Positions 42,172 to 54,891 of a stretch of DNA of 64,000 nucleotides are shown here, in pieces. The stretch is from positions 60,212 to 124,211 of the forward strand of contig CAJNDS010000500.1 in NCBI GenBank assembly GCA_905221605.1, read 5' to 3'. The notes under the pieces were generated by a model. The model was not told where the DNA came from. It made no database searches and saw nothing but the letters and a program-made list of their open reading frames with translations. This DNA is from Symbiodinium natans (Eukaryota > Sar > Dinophyceae > Suessiales > Symbiodiniaceae). Position 1 is the stretch's first letter. Every line of letters begins with the position of its first letter. A program made the position numbers and the translations under genes.

Positions 42172-43165
42172 CTTGTCTGAACAGGGGCTTGCATGGGTTT
42201 TTGGAGGGCTTATGAGCCCAAAAACCCCGAACGATGGGCAAGTTCCGGGTATCTGTGTGCATTGCAGCGCTGCTGAACACTTTTCCGGCCGAAGGGCACA
42301 AGCACTGAGGACGTAGCAGCATGACAATGACACACATCCCCACAACCCCCCCCCCCCCCCCTATATCCCCTTGTACCCACCTTATACCCCCCTTATAACC
42401 CCCTAAGCCCTGAACCCTAAACCCTGAACCCTGAAACCCATGGAACGGAAATGGGGTTCGGAGGGAAGTCTGTCAAGCTTCACACATAACTTCACTTCAA
42501 AGGGACCCTGAACCCTAAACCCTTGCCCTGCACCATAAACCCTACGCCCTGAACCCTAAACCCTTCCTTGCCCTGAACCTAAGCCCTTGCCAAACCCTAA
42601 ACCCCAAACCCTGGGCCTTGAACACATGCCCTGTGCCGATTGTTCTCAAGACTTGCAGGCGCCTGAGCCCCTTGCTCCTCCGTCATGAGACGACCTCGGC
42701 CCAGCGGGGCTTTAGGGGTTGTTTGGGAGGTTTAGGGGCTGCGGGGGTTTAGGCGGTTTAGGGTTTAGGCAATTTAGGGGTTAGGGGTTCAGGGGTGTTC
42801 TTTGGGCCACCCGCCAAGCAGCAAGGGTTTTTGGGCCACCCGCCAAGCAGCAAGCAAGCAAGCACACAAGCAAGCAAGCAACCCTGAAGCGTCTAGACCC
42901 CCCAAACCCTATACACCCGAAAACCCTAAACCTCTTCCAAGCCCCTGCTACCCGATCACAACCAACGGAAACCCTAAACCCCACGTACAAGTGTAGACCC
43001 AGAACCACCGCAACCCTACAGCCATTTTGTGCCCCAAGCCCATAACCTTCTTTCCAGGCCCCGAAACCCTAAACCCTGAAACCCCAAAGCCTTTGGATCG
43101 CATCCACGACCTCGAACCCCGAACCCTAGCCCACCGAGGAAGGAGCGTACCGCTTCGAGTACGGC

Positions 43166-43525
43166 CTGGACGCAAGGTCATACATAATTTCAGGGGATTA
43201 GGGTTATAGGGTTATAGGGTTTAGGGAAGGCGAGGGTAAGTGTGAGCCTACAAGCTTTTCTGAGATTTTTTAGGAGCGTGCATGAGGAGGCGCAGCATTC
43301 GGAACGCCAGCAGCTTCATGACAGCATGCATGCCAGGCCAGACGTGTCTTACAGTAACCCCCTTAAAGCACAAACCCTAAACACAGCGCCCCCGCTGCAC
43401 CTCTTGCAATCTCTGGAAAGAATCAACATGCATGCGAACAATGGCGAGCCCTTCTGATTCTTGTAAACCCTCAATCCAAGCCAGTTAAGCATCCTGCAAT
43501 CACGTAATTGAGCGGCTACCCAGCT
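43166..43525. repeat. Dispersed repeat family D, copy D2
   Basis: Same order of blocks as D1, with a CCAGACGTGTCTTACA block shared only with D3 and a partial loss of the GCGTCTATAGC block. Confidence 0.75.
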
Positions 43526-44174
43526 GCCTCTTCATGTGCTTGCTGCTCTCGGCGCAAGCGGTGTTCCATCGATTTCAACATCGCATCCTGAATTCCAAAA
43601 CGAGGCAGGATTTTTTGGGGCGGTTTAGGGCTTATAGATGTTGGTTCAGAGCTGGGTGGTCAACATCCCGTGTTGTGTTCTGAAGCCACGCAACAACCTT
43701 GCGTGAAACAGCACACTGTCGCGACGCACACAGCTCCTTAACCCTGTAAGCCACTCTACCAGGTAAGCCCCAGACCCACAAGCCCAATCAACTCCCATGC
43801 CCAGCCGGTGCTCCTAGCAACCCAGTGAGTATTCTAAAGTCTTCCCCAATGTGCTGGGACATCTATGTAAAACTGTGCAAAATAAGAACTGGAAACGGCC
43901 ACTGTTTTCCGAATCCTGGGTACCTCCCCACGGACTCTAAATCAGGCCTTTGTGAAGGAAGCCACTCAGTCACTGGACGGAAGAAGCTTTGTTTGTCTGC
44001 AAATCGAATTTAGTTTTAGGCTTAAACCCTAACAGGAATCGATTTGGGTGGTTTTGCCGCTAGCTGCTCTTCACATTTCACGACGCGTTCAAAAGGTAAT
44101 CTGCATCCCACCTAAACCCTAAACCCTAAACCCTAAACCCTAAACCCTAAACCCCAAGCCCGAACCCTAGCAGC

Positions 44175-44224
44175 CCCAAACAGCTGAAGCGAGCCACGAA
44201 CTGCTCCGTGCGGGCACTCGAGTC
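44175..44224 (-). CDS. Exon candidate DSSARTEQFVARFSCL
   Basis: AG|GAC acceptor and GCTGCT donor frame 16 codons with high third-position GC (13 of 16). It is isolated: 42.2-44.1 and 44.3-45.4 kb show no joining exon. CCCTAAA units (44114-44150) border it. Confidence 0.4.
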
Positions 44225-45379
44225 CTGCAAGGCGCCATGTCGAGAGGCTCTAGGGTTCATGGCGTCTGGGGTTTAGAGTTTTAGGGTTTCTTTCGGCGTT
44301 TATAGGGTTTAGTTGGAGGGTCGGGAATGTGGGCTCTAGGATGCTGTCGACTTGTTTTTTGTTGGGCTTTTGTTTGGGGGAGGGGGGGGGGGGGGGCGTT
44401 TCTTACATACACTCCGGACTCCCGTAAAATCTTCGATTTTAGGGTTCCTGCACCATGTGATTTAGGGTTTAGAGTGCTCCAAGGCACGGCAAGTCACTTC
44501 AAGTCCAGGTTGGGCTGACGAATCATCAGAACTCCGAGACATGCGAAACTAGAGTGACAGGAACTCGCGGGTTGAGGGCTTATACGGTTTTGGGGTCAGG
44601 CGGAGCTGACCAGGTTGAGTTGTTTTTATACCCTACACCGGAAAACAAGCCATCAGTCAAGCCTGAGCCGTCAACCCAAAGGCCTACGGACTCACAAGCG
44701 TTCGGCCTTGCGCAACAGGTCTTTGATTTGGGCCTTTTGCAGGTCCATGGCCAGTCGGCCTTGGTTTGGAAAAGCAGCTCATAGGGAGGGTGTTTTAGGC
44801 AAATATGGTTGGGGATTTTCAGGGCAAGATAAAGCCCGAAAAGCATGAGCTCTGGACAAGCAACATTCCCTGTGAAGGATGCCCGCTTTTTGGTGTCTAG
44901 ACCCTTCTAATCCAAAAACTCAGATCACCCGAAGCCGCATCTGAACAAGCAAAGGCGCAAAGTGCCGTCTCGCGCTTGAGAACCTGCCAGAATTGAGCCC
45001 CATTGAGTCATTTTCAACAGCTGTTTCCTTTAGCGAGTTGTCATGAGATCCCTAAACCTCGAGTGCTCTGAACCCAAACTTGGTCATGCACGATATGTGT
45101 CCCAACAATGCTGCCACCACTGAAGTGGAAGATGGGTTTGCTATACAAGGTCCCGAATGGAGAAGGGGTCCATGAGGATGGTCTTGCGGCTTGGGGTGTA
45201 GGCTTCATGCTTCAGGTTGAGGAAAGTAGGTTGAGGGCCTCAGGGCTTGGGCTTTATAAGGCTTTAGAGCTCTGCCCACGATACCGGAAAAAGCGCGTGA
45301 CGATGCATGCGCAAAAAGGTACAAGGGACCGAGGCGCGAGCACGATTTGGAGCACGGAAGGATTGCTGACAGCACACAT

Positions 45380-45680
45380 GACAGGCCAGACGTGTCTTAC
45401 ACTACTTTCTGCAACGACCCGTTATGCCTACTGATTCGCTGGGATAAAAATGAGCGCGTCTATAGCTTTTGCCCCAGCTGTATTTCTGGCGCACTGAGGA
45501 ACCTGTGAAATCCCCTAAAGCACAAACCCTAAACACGGTACCCCCGGTGCACCTCTTGAAAAATCATCCCGCCCACAGGCGAACAATGGCAAGCCCTTCT
45601 GATTCTTGCAGCCCCTCAACCCAATTAAGCATCCTACAATCACATATTTGAGCTGCTACCCAGCTGCCTCTTGATGCTTT
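45380..45680. repeat. Dispersed repeat family D, copy D3
   Basis: Matches D1 over the GAGCGCGTCTATAGCTTTTG block and D2 over CCAGACGTGTCTTACA and TGAATTCCAAAACGAGGCAG (the latter runs on to 45720, matching 43590-43610). Confidence 0.75.
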
Positions 45681-45877
45681 TCCATGGAGGTGGCCTGAAT
45701 TCCAAAACGAGGCAGGATTTATTGGGGAGGTTTAGGGCTTGTGGGCTCCCCCGCAAACCCATAAGCTCAATCAACTGCCCTACCCTAAACCCGACCCTAA
45801 ACCCCAAACTCTACGCCACACTGATGGTCGCCCTGAGAGCCACTGAGGGGAATTCCGGGGAGTTTAAAGGGCGTAGG

Positions 45878-45970
45878 TTGGGATGTTCCCCCTTTGTAAG
45901 TCTTTGATAGGGATTCTAGTACCCTCTTTTGTAAGCCCTGTGAAGAATTGTATCAGGGGGAACATCCCAA
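45878..45970. mobile_element. MITE-like family A, copy A3
   Basis: 93 bp bounded by TTGGGATGTTCCCCCTTTG and ATCAGGGGGAACATCCCAA. Outer arms match A1; the interior is diverged. Confidence 0.8.
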
Positions 45971-47480
45971 GGCTTCGGGTTTAGGGTCTAGGGTTAGGGG
46001 TTTCGGGTTTGGGGTAGGGCGTTGAGGGTTCTGGTAGAAGGGTGAAATCATGGGTTTCCCTGCTATATCCCCTAATCCCCTTAATTAGGCTTAATTATCT
46101 CTAAACAGCCTTAATTGTTGGGGGTGTGAAAGGTTTGAGGGTTGGGGTTGACTGATTCGGGGGTGGAGTGCGAGTTGTACGGGTCGTTGAAAGGATGAGT
46201 TGCAGGTTTAGGTTCCTTCAAGCGTTTAGGGTTGATGATTTTGGCCGGAGGTCTACGGATAAAACAGTATTCGATATCTCCTGCCTCCACTGTCAAGGAT
46301 GGTCTAAGCTGGTGGATATGGGCAGCCCTCATAAACTGTGTACTCGAACCCTCAAACCTAAGCCTTCACTAAACCTCTAAACCCTACACCCTTCATCAAT
46401 GCGTGGAGCCTCTGAACCCTGAACCTTGAACTCCAGCCCAAACTCCTCACATCCGCTATAATAAGCTGCAATAAGACCTTTGCACCCCAGATACACGGAG
46501 TGTTTGAACAAAGCTCACATCCCTACGATTGTCGTGCGCATGACAAGCTGCAGCAACACGGCGCGTCTGCCGAAGCTGCTGGCAAGTTGCACCTCACAAA
46601 GCTGGGAGCTTGCAGCTGGCAGGTGCTGCTAGATGAGGGTTGTAAGCTCAGGGTTTTACGGTTTGGGATTTAAGGTTTAGGGTTTAAAGTTTAGGGTTTA
46701 GGGTTTAGGGTAACCCTAAACCCATCTCTTCCCTAGCTATCTTGCATCTTCCCCCGCCCCCAACCCACCCTGTCGTCGTGACGCCATCCTCACAAACTGT
46801 CCCGTTACATCCCAGGGCTCCCCCAACCGAGTCCATGAGCAGGGTTTAGGGTTTAGGGTTTGGGGTTTAGGGTTTAGGGTTTAGGGTTCAGGGTTAGGGT
46901 TTAGGGAAGCACTGCATCCTTTTTCGCCGCTCATACACAGATGGCAAACAACTTGACAACTTGAAGTTCATGCGTGATCCCCTTTCAATGTCGCATCTTG
47001 TGTCCTAATTGCAAAGGTGAGGATGTCCTGCAACCCCATACCCTAAACCCTGAACCCTAAACCCTAAACCCTATACCCTAAACCCTCAACCCTAAACCAC
47101 ACTCCCGCATGACCTGAGCTCCACGCATCGGAGCGTGGAGCCTCAGAAAGCACCGCCATGGCCGCAAACGACCAAAGCCCACGTGACTTGAAACAAAAGC
47201 GCTCCTCATGCTAATTTTGAGGTCGTTTCACCAGAGGGCTCAGCCATGCAAGATCCAGCTTAGCGCAAGGGGGTGGGTTTCCTTTGCGCGCATGCGGCTT
47301 GTGAAAGGAGCATTCGGTGCTGCAAGAAGGCCCTTGAATGGACGACGCATTCCTGCCTGTGCGACCAACATCAACATGAAGTTCTCTAACCGGTCTTGAG
47401 CCAGTTTTAAGCGTTGTGTCCCGGCATTGTGGCATGTGACGAACTATGCACATGCAGCAAAAGTTTTGCCACGATGGACT

Positions 47481-47950
47481 TTGCAGCACGAAGCACATTC
47501 CTTGCAAGCGAGATCCTAAACCCAAAAATTATTGGTGTAGAAGATTATTTTCATCACGAAATTATGATCTAAATCTCAGATACATCCGACATCATTTCCA
47601 ATACCAATCATCGTAAGCAACTAGTAATAGAATCGGACAAGATCCAAAATTTTTCCATCGCTTAAATAGGCTTTAGCAAAATCTAATGCTATGTAATTGG
47701 GAATTTGCGAAAATAGGGGGGTACCTTTTTTGGGGATCCCTTTCAGGGATTCCATTAGATTTGGAGTGTAAATGGGGCACCCTTATGTTGGGAAATGCAC
47801 AATTCTCAAAAAACAATCGGCAAAAAAGGAAACCGAAGTGTAACTTTGTGTGTCATAGTCTGTTTGGGCTCTTGGGAGAGGGGTTAGGTACTTTTTCTTG
47901 CAGGTCTTTCTTTGCGCCTTGCAGCGCGAAGCGCATTCCTTGCAAGCGAG
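47481..47950. other. AT-rich island flanked by direct repeats
   Basis: Two copies of a 33-bp sequence (TTTGCAGCACGAAGCACATT... at 47481-47513; CTTGCAGCGCGAAGCGCATT... at 47918-47950, both ending CCTTGCAAGCGAG) flank about 400 bp, of which 47520-47690 is distinctly AT-rich compared with the surroundings. No heptamer lies inside. Open frames inside lack motifs. Confidence 0.7.
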
Positions 47951-48084
47951 CACGAGCAGCCTTGGCAAAAAACTCAGCTCGCTAATGGGCAGCCGGCCCG
48001 CGTTAAAGTGGGGGTCGGATCGTCGCCCACCGGGGCATGGGCCCAGATGTAGGCGTGGCGGGTCTTGAAGGGTTTTCAGCGTGT

Positions 48085-49384
48085 ATTCTCTCCCGCAACC
48101 TCGGTCAAGCAACTGGAGCTGTGAGCTCAGCACCGAGGATTTGCTTGTTTGGAACCCACTTGCAAGAGGACGAGGTCAACTTTGGGCATGCTCAAATCTG
48201 CACAATCCCAGCTGTTCCTCCATGCTCTGCAACCACGAGAAATGAAGCGACGCTAATCACAAGAAAGGCAGGCTGAGGCTGTCTTCAGGAGCTTTTCCGC
48301 CCGATCCTCCACACGACGGCCACTAGAAGTTTTTGAGGATCATGATCACCCCTACATTGCAGCGCCGAAACGGCGGATGCTGCTATGCCCTCTATCCGAA
48401 CCACCCCGGACCGCAAACCCTGAACCCCAAACTCTGAACCCTGACCCCCTCAACCTGCCACCAAAACCTCCCCAGCACCTGATTTGGCCCAGGGCTTATA
48501 GGGTTTGGCTCCAGGGTTTACAGGGTTTATTGAGTTTATCCAGCGTTTTTGGGGCTACAGGGTCATGTGCCCACAAGGACGCAATCCCAAACCCAGGCCC
48601 CCAAACCCAAAACCTTCAAGCCCATTAACTCACAAAATCCTGAACCCCCCCAACCCCAACCCCCAAGTCCCTAAAGCCCCTGCTCCAACATCCCAAAGCC
48701 CAAAACCACGAGCTCCATGAGGCATCCTCTCATGGGGAGCACTTTGCTTCGCAAAGACACAGGTGCAAGTCGTTGGTGTCTCTGCATGCGGGTTTGGGGT
48801 TTAGGACCCTTTGAGCTTTGGGTTTTGGGGTTTAGGGCTTAGCCTCTCAGAGGCAAAGAAGACGATGCCACTGTGCCACTGTGCTCCATCTGCTGCATTG
48901 TTGGGTGTTCTGGAGTTTAGGGCTTAGCTCCTCAGAGGCCTCAGACGCAAAGAAGAACCACGCCACTGCGGTCCATCTGCTGCTGCAGCCGTTTCGTTAA
49001 GGGCTCGCAGCACAACTGGCCGATAATCCAAGCGCAAGACCCCAACGGCCTCCAAACCATATGGGTAGATTCAATGCTGAAGGTTTAAGTGTCTAGGGCG
49101 CGCACACGAAGTCGATGGCATTTCGGGTTTAGGGTTTGAGCGTTAGGGGTTTCTAGGGTTTAGCAGAGTTTGGGGGTCCGTAAACCCTAAGCCAGGGCTT
49201 TAGGGTTTCAGGGTTTGGGGGTTGAGAAGGCCCTAAGCAAAGGCAAGCCTCGTGGGAAGGCTTGTATACCCAAACTCGGAACGAGGTACCTTATGCTCCG
49301 CCACTTCGCGGGAATCCCTCAAAGGCCCTAAACCCTAAACCCTAAACCCTAAACCCTAAACCCTAAACCTCTCTCAACGGCTGG
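48085..49384. repeat. Segmental duplication, unit 1
   Basis: Blocks in order: GAGCTGTGAGCTCAGCAC (48117), AGGCTGAGGCTGTCTTCAGG (48268), GATGCTGCTATGCCCTCTAT (48376), CACGAGCTCCATGAGGCATC (48709), TGCGGTCCATCTGCTGCTGC (48967) and AACGAGGTACCTTATGCTCC (49281). The same blocks follow in units 2 and 3. I see no conserved frame. Confidence 0.8.
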
Positions 49385-50944
49385 TGTAAGGAGTATAGTC
49401 AGGGCTCCCTGCTCGGCTGAAGCAGAACCCGCCAGGAGCTTCTTCCAACGGGTTTTGCTGACTGCAGTGCCTGCCTCTAGCAGGCACGGCGTCTTTTTTT
49501 GCTTTTGTTTTTGTTTTGCTTTTTTTTTCAGCCTCAGTCAGGCTGGAGCTGTGAGCTCAGCACGAGGCCGACGCTGGGCGCGTTCAGGCAATCTGCACAA
49601 TCCCAGCGGTTCATCACATCCTTTGCAGCTACGAGAAATGCAGCAAGGAAAAGATAAAGCGAGGAAAAAGAGATGCAAAATATCATTCGCCCGCCAGCCT
49701 GGACAAAGGCAGGCTGAGGCTGTCTTCAGGAGCCATTCCACCCGATCCACACGACGGCCGCTAGAAGCTTTTGAGGGGCATGATCCCGCCTACACTACCG
49801 CGCCGAGACTGCGAATGCTGCTATGCCCTCTATCCGACCACCCCGGACCGCAAACCCTGAACCCCAAACTCTGAACCCTAACCCCCTCAACCTGCCACCA
49901 GAATTGACGCCCGTGTAAAGGAGCCGTGTGGTAGCAACCCGACGACCCTCTAAGCATCCCAAGCACCCGATTTGGCTTAGGGCCATAGGGTTATGGGTAC
50001 TTGGCGGAGCCGCCATCCGTTCCACACTGCCCAAAGACAAAGCCCCAAAACCCTAAAACCCTTAACCCCCTGAAGTCTACTAAGCCCACCCAAAACCGAA
50101 AAACTCCCGAAGCCAACGCCTCTAAACCCCGAAATCACGAGCTCCCTCAGGCAGCCTCTCATTCACGGCACTTTGCTTCGCAAAGACACAGGCTCAAGTC
50201 TCTGGCGTCTTCTCTGCATGCGGCTTGGGTGGCCTGAACCCTTGTTGGGTGTTCTGGAGTTTAGGGCTTAGCTCCTCAGAGGCCTCAGAGGCAAAGAAGA
50301 ACCACGCCACTGCGGTCCATCTGCTGCTGCAGCCGTTTCGTTAAGGGCTCGCAGCACAACTGGCCGATGATCCAAGCGCAATGCCCCGAAATGCATCCAA
50401 ACCACATGGGGAGATTCAATGTTGAAGCTTTACGTGTCTAGGAGAACTCTAAACCCTAATAGCTCCAGATTCCTTATCAGCTTTGAGGGGCTTCTGAAGG
50501 GCTGAGGAGCTGATGCCATCCAATGCGCAAGCGAAGTTGAGGGGGTTTCGAGTTTTGGGGCCTGGGGTTGAGCGGTTTGGGTTTTGGGGATCAAGCAGGG
50601 CTTTAGGGTTTCAGGGTTTGGGCTTTGACATTGACGGCTCTAAACAAAGGAAAGGGTTTCGGGAAGGCTCATGGCTATAGTTCGGGGTATGTGTATCTGT
50701 ATTAAGGCTACTGTTAGCCCTACTTACAACAATACTTCTAACTAGCTCAAACATCCAGAGTTGGATGTGAGTTGGGGGGAGGGGGTCCTTTCAGGTAGGG
50801 CCGGTACCTGTTACAACCGGATTGTTCTCAGAGGTGGTTCCCAAATTTTGAGAGCATAGGTCTAACACAACGCCCCCTTATTGCAGGAAACGAGGTACCT
50901 TGTACATAACAACAGTTATGCAGGGACCTTGATTCCCTGATTCC
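49385..50944. repeat. Segmental duplication, unit 2
   Basis: Same block order as unit 1. The start TATAGTCAGGGCTCCCTGCT and the tract GCAGGCACGGCGTC followed by T-runs (49479-49530) are shared with unit 3. Confidence 0.85.
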
Positions 50945-52973
50945 CTAAGAGCTCGTGTAAGAATTTATAGTCGGGGCTCCCTGCTTTGGTTCGGTTTGGC
51001 TCCAGAGAACCCAGGAGGAGTTACCACTGGGTTCCCCTTCTTTCGGGGTCTTGCTGACTGCAGTGCCTCCTTCTCTAGCAGGCACGGCGTCTCTTTTTTT
51101 GTTTTTTGGGTTTTTTTTTCGACCTCAGGCCGGAGCTGTGAGCTCGGCACGCTGGGCGCGTTCAGGCAGTCTGCGCAATCCCAGCGGCTCGTCACATCCT
51201 TTGCAGCTAAATTGCAGCAAGGAAGAGATTCTAAGATGAATCGAGGAAAAAGAAACGCAAAATGTCACTCACCTGCCAGCCTGGACAAAAGGCAGGCTGA
51301 GGCTGTCTTCAGGAGCTGTTCCACCCGATCCTCCACACCACAACCGCTAGAAGTGTTTGAGGACGACCCGCCTACACTACAGCGCCGAAACTGCGGATGC
51401 TGCTATGCCCTAATCCGATCCACCCCAGACCGTGAACCCTGAACCCCAAACCCTGAATCCTAAGCCCCTCACCTGCTGCCAGAATTGATGCCCCGGCAAA
51501 GGGAGTCTTTAAGTGCTACGGGTACGGAAGCCCCCCGAGCCAGGGCCCACCCCCCCCTTCCCCCCCCTGCCCCGCTCCATTCCAACTTTACGGCATCCAC
51601 TGTACTTCGAGGGTTCAGGGTACTTATGAACCAATTAGAACTGCACTTAAAAGCCACTGATAAACCCCTTAAGTGCCCCAACATGACTACAACTCTGGGT
51701 TATAAGTACAGTTAAAATTGGTGAATAAGTACCCTGAACCTTCAAGTAAACCTGGACACCTGCTACCAAGGCAGTAGCTGCTAGGGACCAGGAGGCTGCG
51801 TTGCTGTCGACAAAGCTTGGCTTAAGCAAGACTATCATGGGCTTGATGCAGAGGCATGGTGTACTTAGGGTTTTAGGGTTTGAGCTATAGAGTGCTGACT
51901 TTTATTAGCCCCAAACGCCAGGCCCCGAAACCTACTCAACCCCAAGCCCTTGCCCCAAATCGCCTGCAACTCCAAACCCCAAAACCACACAACACCAAAA
52001 ACCCCAAACTTCAAAGCCCAAAAGAGACGAAACCCCAAAACCCTGAGGCACCAAACAGCCCCAGGACGCACCAAAGTCCTGAACCCCCACCCGAAGCCCC
52101 AACACCTAAACCCCAAGAGCCCTAAAGTCCTAACACGGCAAAGCCCAAAACGCTAAACCCAAACCACGAGCTCCATAAGGCATCCTCTCATGGGGTAGCA
52201 CAGACACAGGTGCAAGTCGGTGGCGTCTTCTCTGCATGCGGTCTAGGGTTTAGGACCCTTTGAGCTTTGGGTTTTGGGGTTTAGGGCTTAGCCTCTCAGA
52301 GGCAGAGAAGAACCACGCCACTGCGGTCCATCTGCTGCTGCAGCCGTTTCGTTGGGCTCGCAGTGCAGGTGGCCGATAGTCCAAGTGCAATGCCCCAGAT
52401 GCATCCACACCATACGGGGAGATTCAGTGTTGAAGGTTTAAGTGTCTGGGAGAACTCTCTAAACCCTAGACTCCAACTTCCTTCAAAATCAGCTTTCAGG
52501 GATTCTAAAGGCCGAGGAACCGGATGACATTCAAGGCGCAAGCGAAGTCGGGGGGGGGTTTCCGGTTTAGGGGCTTGGGTTTTAGGGGCTGATAGGGTTT
52601 AGGGGTGCGTAACCCCTAAGCCAGGGTGTTGGGGGCTTCAGGGTTTGGGGTTTGAAGGCCCGAAAGCCTCGCGGGAAGGCTTATGATCGGCTATAGTTGG
52701 GGTTGCGTGTATCTTTCACCCTACTTCTACCAATGAGCCTTCAAATTAAGTCTCTCAGGGCCAGCTGGACATAAACCCTAAACCCTAAACCCTAAACCCT
52801 AAACCCTAAACCCTAAACCCTAAACCCTAAGTTGGATGTGAAGCGGGGGGAGTTTCAGCTAGGACAGGCACCTGTGCCTTTCTCCCCAAAACAGGGAACG
52901 AGGTACCTTATGCTCCCCAATACGAAAAGGGTTTAGGGTTTGGGGTTTAGGGGCCCTGATGCCCTAATTCCCG
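50945..52973. repeat. Segmental duplication, unit 3, enlarged by an insertion
   Basis: Same block order, but the distance between the GCTGCTATGCCCTAATCC block (51398) and the CACGAGCTCCATAAGGCATC block (52168) is about 770 bp against about 330 bp in units 1 and 2. The extra sequence includes the family C element at 51603-51748. Confidence 0.85.
51603..51748. mobile_element. MITE-like family C, copy C3 (best copy)
   Basis: 146 bp with long terminal inverted repeats: TACTTCGAGGGTTCAGGGTA plus CTTATGAACCAATTAGAACT at the left, and AATTGGTGAATAAGTACCCT plus GAACCTTCAAGTA at the right. It is inserted in the third unit of the segmental duplication and absent from the others. Confidence 0.85.
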
Positions 52974-53065
52974 AAGAGCTCGTGTGAGAATTATAGTCAG
53001 CGCTCCCCGGTGCGGTTCGGCATGAAGGAACCCAGGAGGGTTACCGTGGGTTCCCCACTCTCGGG
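52974..53065. repeat. Segmental duplication, unit 4 (truncated)
   Basis: Only the first about 90 bp (AGAGCTCGTGTGAGAATTAT, AACCCAGGAGGGTTACCG) are present; the sequence then diverges at the point where units 2 and 3 continue with GCTGACTGCAGTGCCT. No gene is called in 53.1-54.1 kb. Confidence 0.75.
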
Positions 53066-54111
53066 GCTTGCTGAATCTGAAGATATTCGCTGCCGTGCCT
53101 GCGATTTCGCACCCACGCAGGCGCGTGAAAGACAGGCAGCTCAGGCAGCGTCGGGGGACAGGACTGTCTTTCCAATGGCTTTTGGACATTTGGGGTTTGG
53201 GGTAAAATGACTGGGGAAGTGATTTCGTCAGAAGTATATGCTGGAGGTCGTCCTCATAGGAGGCGTTTGAGGTGCAGGGTTCCGGGTTTAGATATTTTTG
53301 CGTAGGAAGCACCTCAGGATCGGCAGAAATACACCCGAACAAGCCCACTGGATATCGCAAAAGAGCTACTGAAGTATGATGGTGCTTAGACTCCGAAGCG
53401 CCGTCCACCACACTCCTAGTAACGCAGTTCCGGATGGCCGAAGGTTACTTAGTGCCCAGTTTAGTCAGAACGGGTATTTGGGTTCTGCGGGGGAAGGCCT
53501 GTCGATGTCAAGAAAGTAAGAGGATGCGATCTGCATCCGCGAAGAATACTTCAGGGAACTGAACAAATCTGACTGAATCAAATCTGCAGATGGATGGCAG
53601 CAATTCATGGACAGTGAAGCTTCTAGCGGCTGTGCGTGTAAGGGTTGTAGGGCTTGGGGAGGTCACCCGAAACCCTAGACCCTATCCTAGCTGGGTTTCA
53701 GGCTTGTAGCACATGCAAAGCCCGTGGGCCCTTTAGGGTTCAGGGTTTAGAATTTAGGTGCATGTATATATATATATACACATATGTGTATGTATCTATG
53801 TACGCCCCACAGGTCCTCTGAACCCTATCAGCCCAAAAGCCTATGGACACCGTCAACCTTACTGAAAAACCCCGACATCCACAAACCATTGAGCACCCCA
53901 AGCCCTAACCCCCACAAGCCATTCAAAACCACAAGCCCTAAACTCGAAACCCTAAACACCCCAAATGCCCCGAGCGTTAATCGGGTCCAGGGTCTTTTTG
54001 CTTTGATTCTCGTCCAAAAGCTGCCAGGAAAGAGAAAGGCCTGGATCCCAAAACTCTTGAAGCATCTCGGCACCATCTCGGCACTCCTTGCAGAGGTCGG
54101 CCCGGCTGTCT

Positions 54112-54417
54112 AGGGTTTAGGGTTTAGGGTTTAGGGTTTAGGGTTTAGGGTTTAGGGTTTAGGGTTTAGGGTTTAGGGTTTAGGGTTTAGGGTTTAGGGT
54201 TTAGGGTTTAGGGTTTAGGGTTTAGGGTTTAGGTTTAAGGGTTTAGGGTTTAGGGTTTAGGGTTTAGGGTTTAGGGTTTAGGGTTTAGGGTTTAGGGTTT
54301 AGGGTTTAGGGTTTAGGGTTTAGGGTTTAGGGTTTAGGGTTTAGGGTTTAGGGTTTAGGGTTTAGGGTTGAGGGTTGAGGGTTTAGGGTTTAGGGTTTAG
54401 GGTTTAGGGTTTAGGGT
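54112..54417. repeat. Longest pure TTTAGGG array of the window
   Basis: About 43 units of TTTAGGG with one TTTAAGGG slip near 54235 and two TTGAGGG units near 54368. It is flanked by unique sequence on both sides, so it is interstitial. Confidence 0.98.
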
Positions 54418-54805
54418 TACGAAGCCGGAAAACCCTTGAAGCCCCGTAGGCTGCCAGGGGGGCTTGCCTCTAGCGCCCACCCCGAAACCCACAGAAGAGA
54501 AGCCCAAGAAGCCCTGTATCCTCAACCCGAGAAAGACTACAACCAAAAAGGGGCTGCAGAATCGCACACCCTTTGCCCCAAACCCCTCAGCAGCATGTGG
54601 CCCACAGCCCGCAAAGGCTTTCGCATGTTTTGACCCCAGAGATGGAGCTCCTCATACGTCATAACAGCTACCACGCAAGGCAGATGTAGGTACGCATAGC
54701 AAGAAACTCGTTAAGGTACTTCAAAGCTTCGGCATTCATCTAGGCGCCTACTTGCGTAAGTGAAGTGCACATTTAGCGTGGAATTTTAAGTATAAGGATT
54801 ACGAC

Positions 54806-54891
54806 GGCATGAGAGCTTCCAAAGAATGGGTCCCCGTTACACCATGGACATGAGAGCTTCCGAAAAATGGGTCCCCGTCTACACCATGGAC
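54806..54891. repeat. Tandem duplication of about 43 bp
   Basis: TGAGAGCTTCCAAAGAATGG GTCCCCGTTACACCATGGACA is followed at once by a near-identical copy (TGAGAGCTTCCGAAAAATGG). No gene is seen in 54.4-56.1 kb. Confidence 0.85.

Noticed and set aside
41989-42180. Possible WD40 repeat on the plus strand (GIVRLWHAS, DGRWVVTGTSAGDVLV)
   Set aside because: Only one short segment resembles the motif, codon bias is poor, and the minus strand offers a better bounded exon.
54112-54417. True chromosome-end telomere
   Set aside because: Unique sequence continues on both sides and similar arrays in both orientations occur throughout, so this is interstitial.
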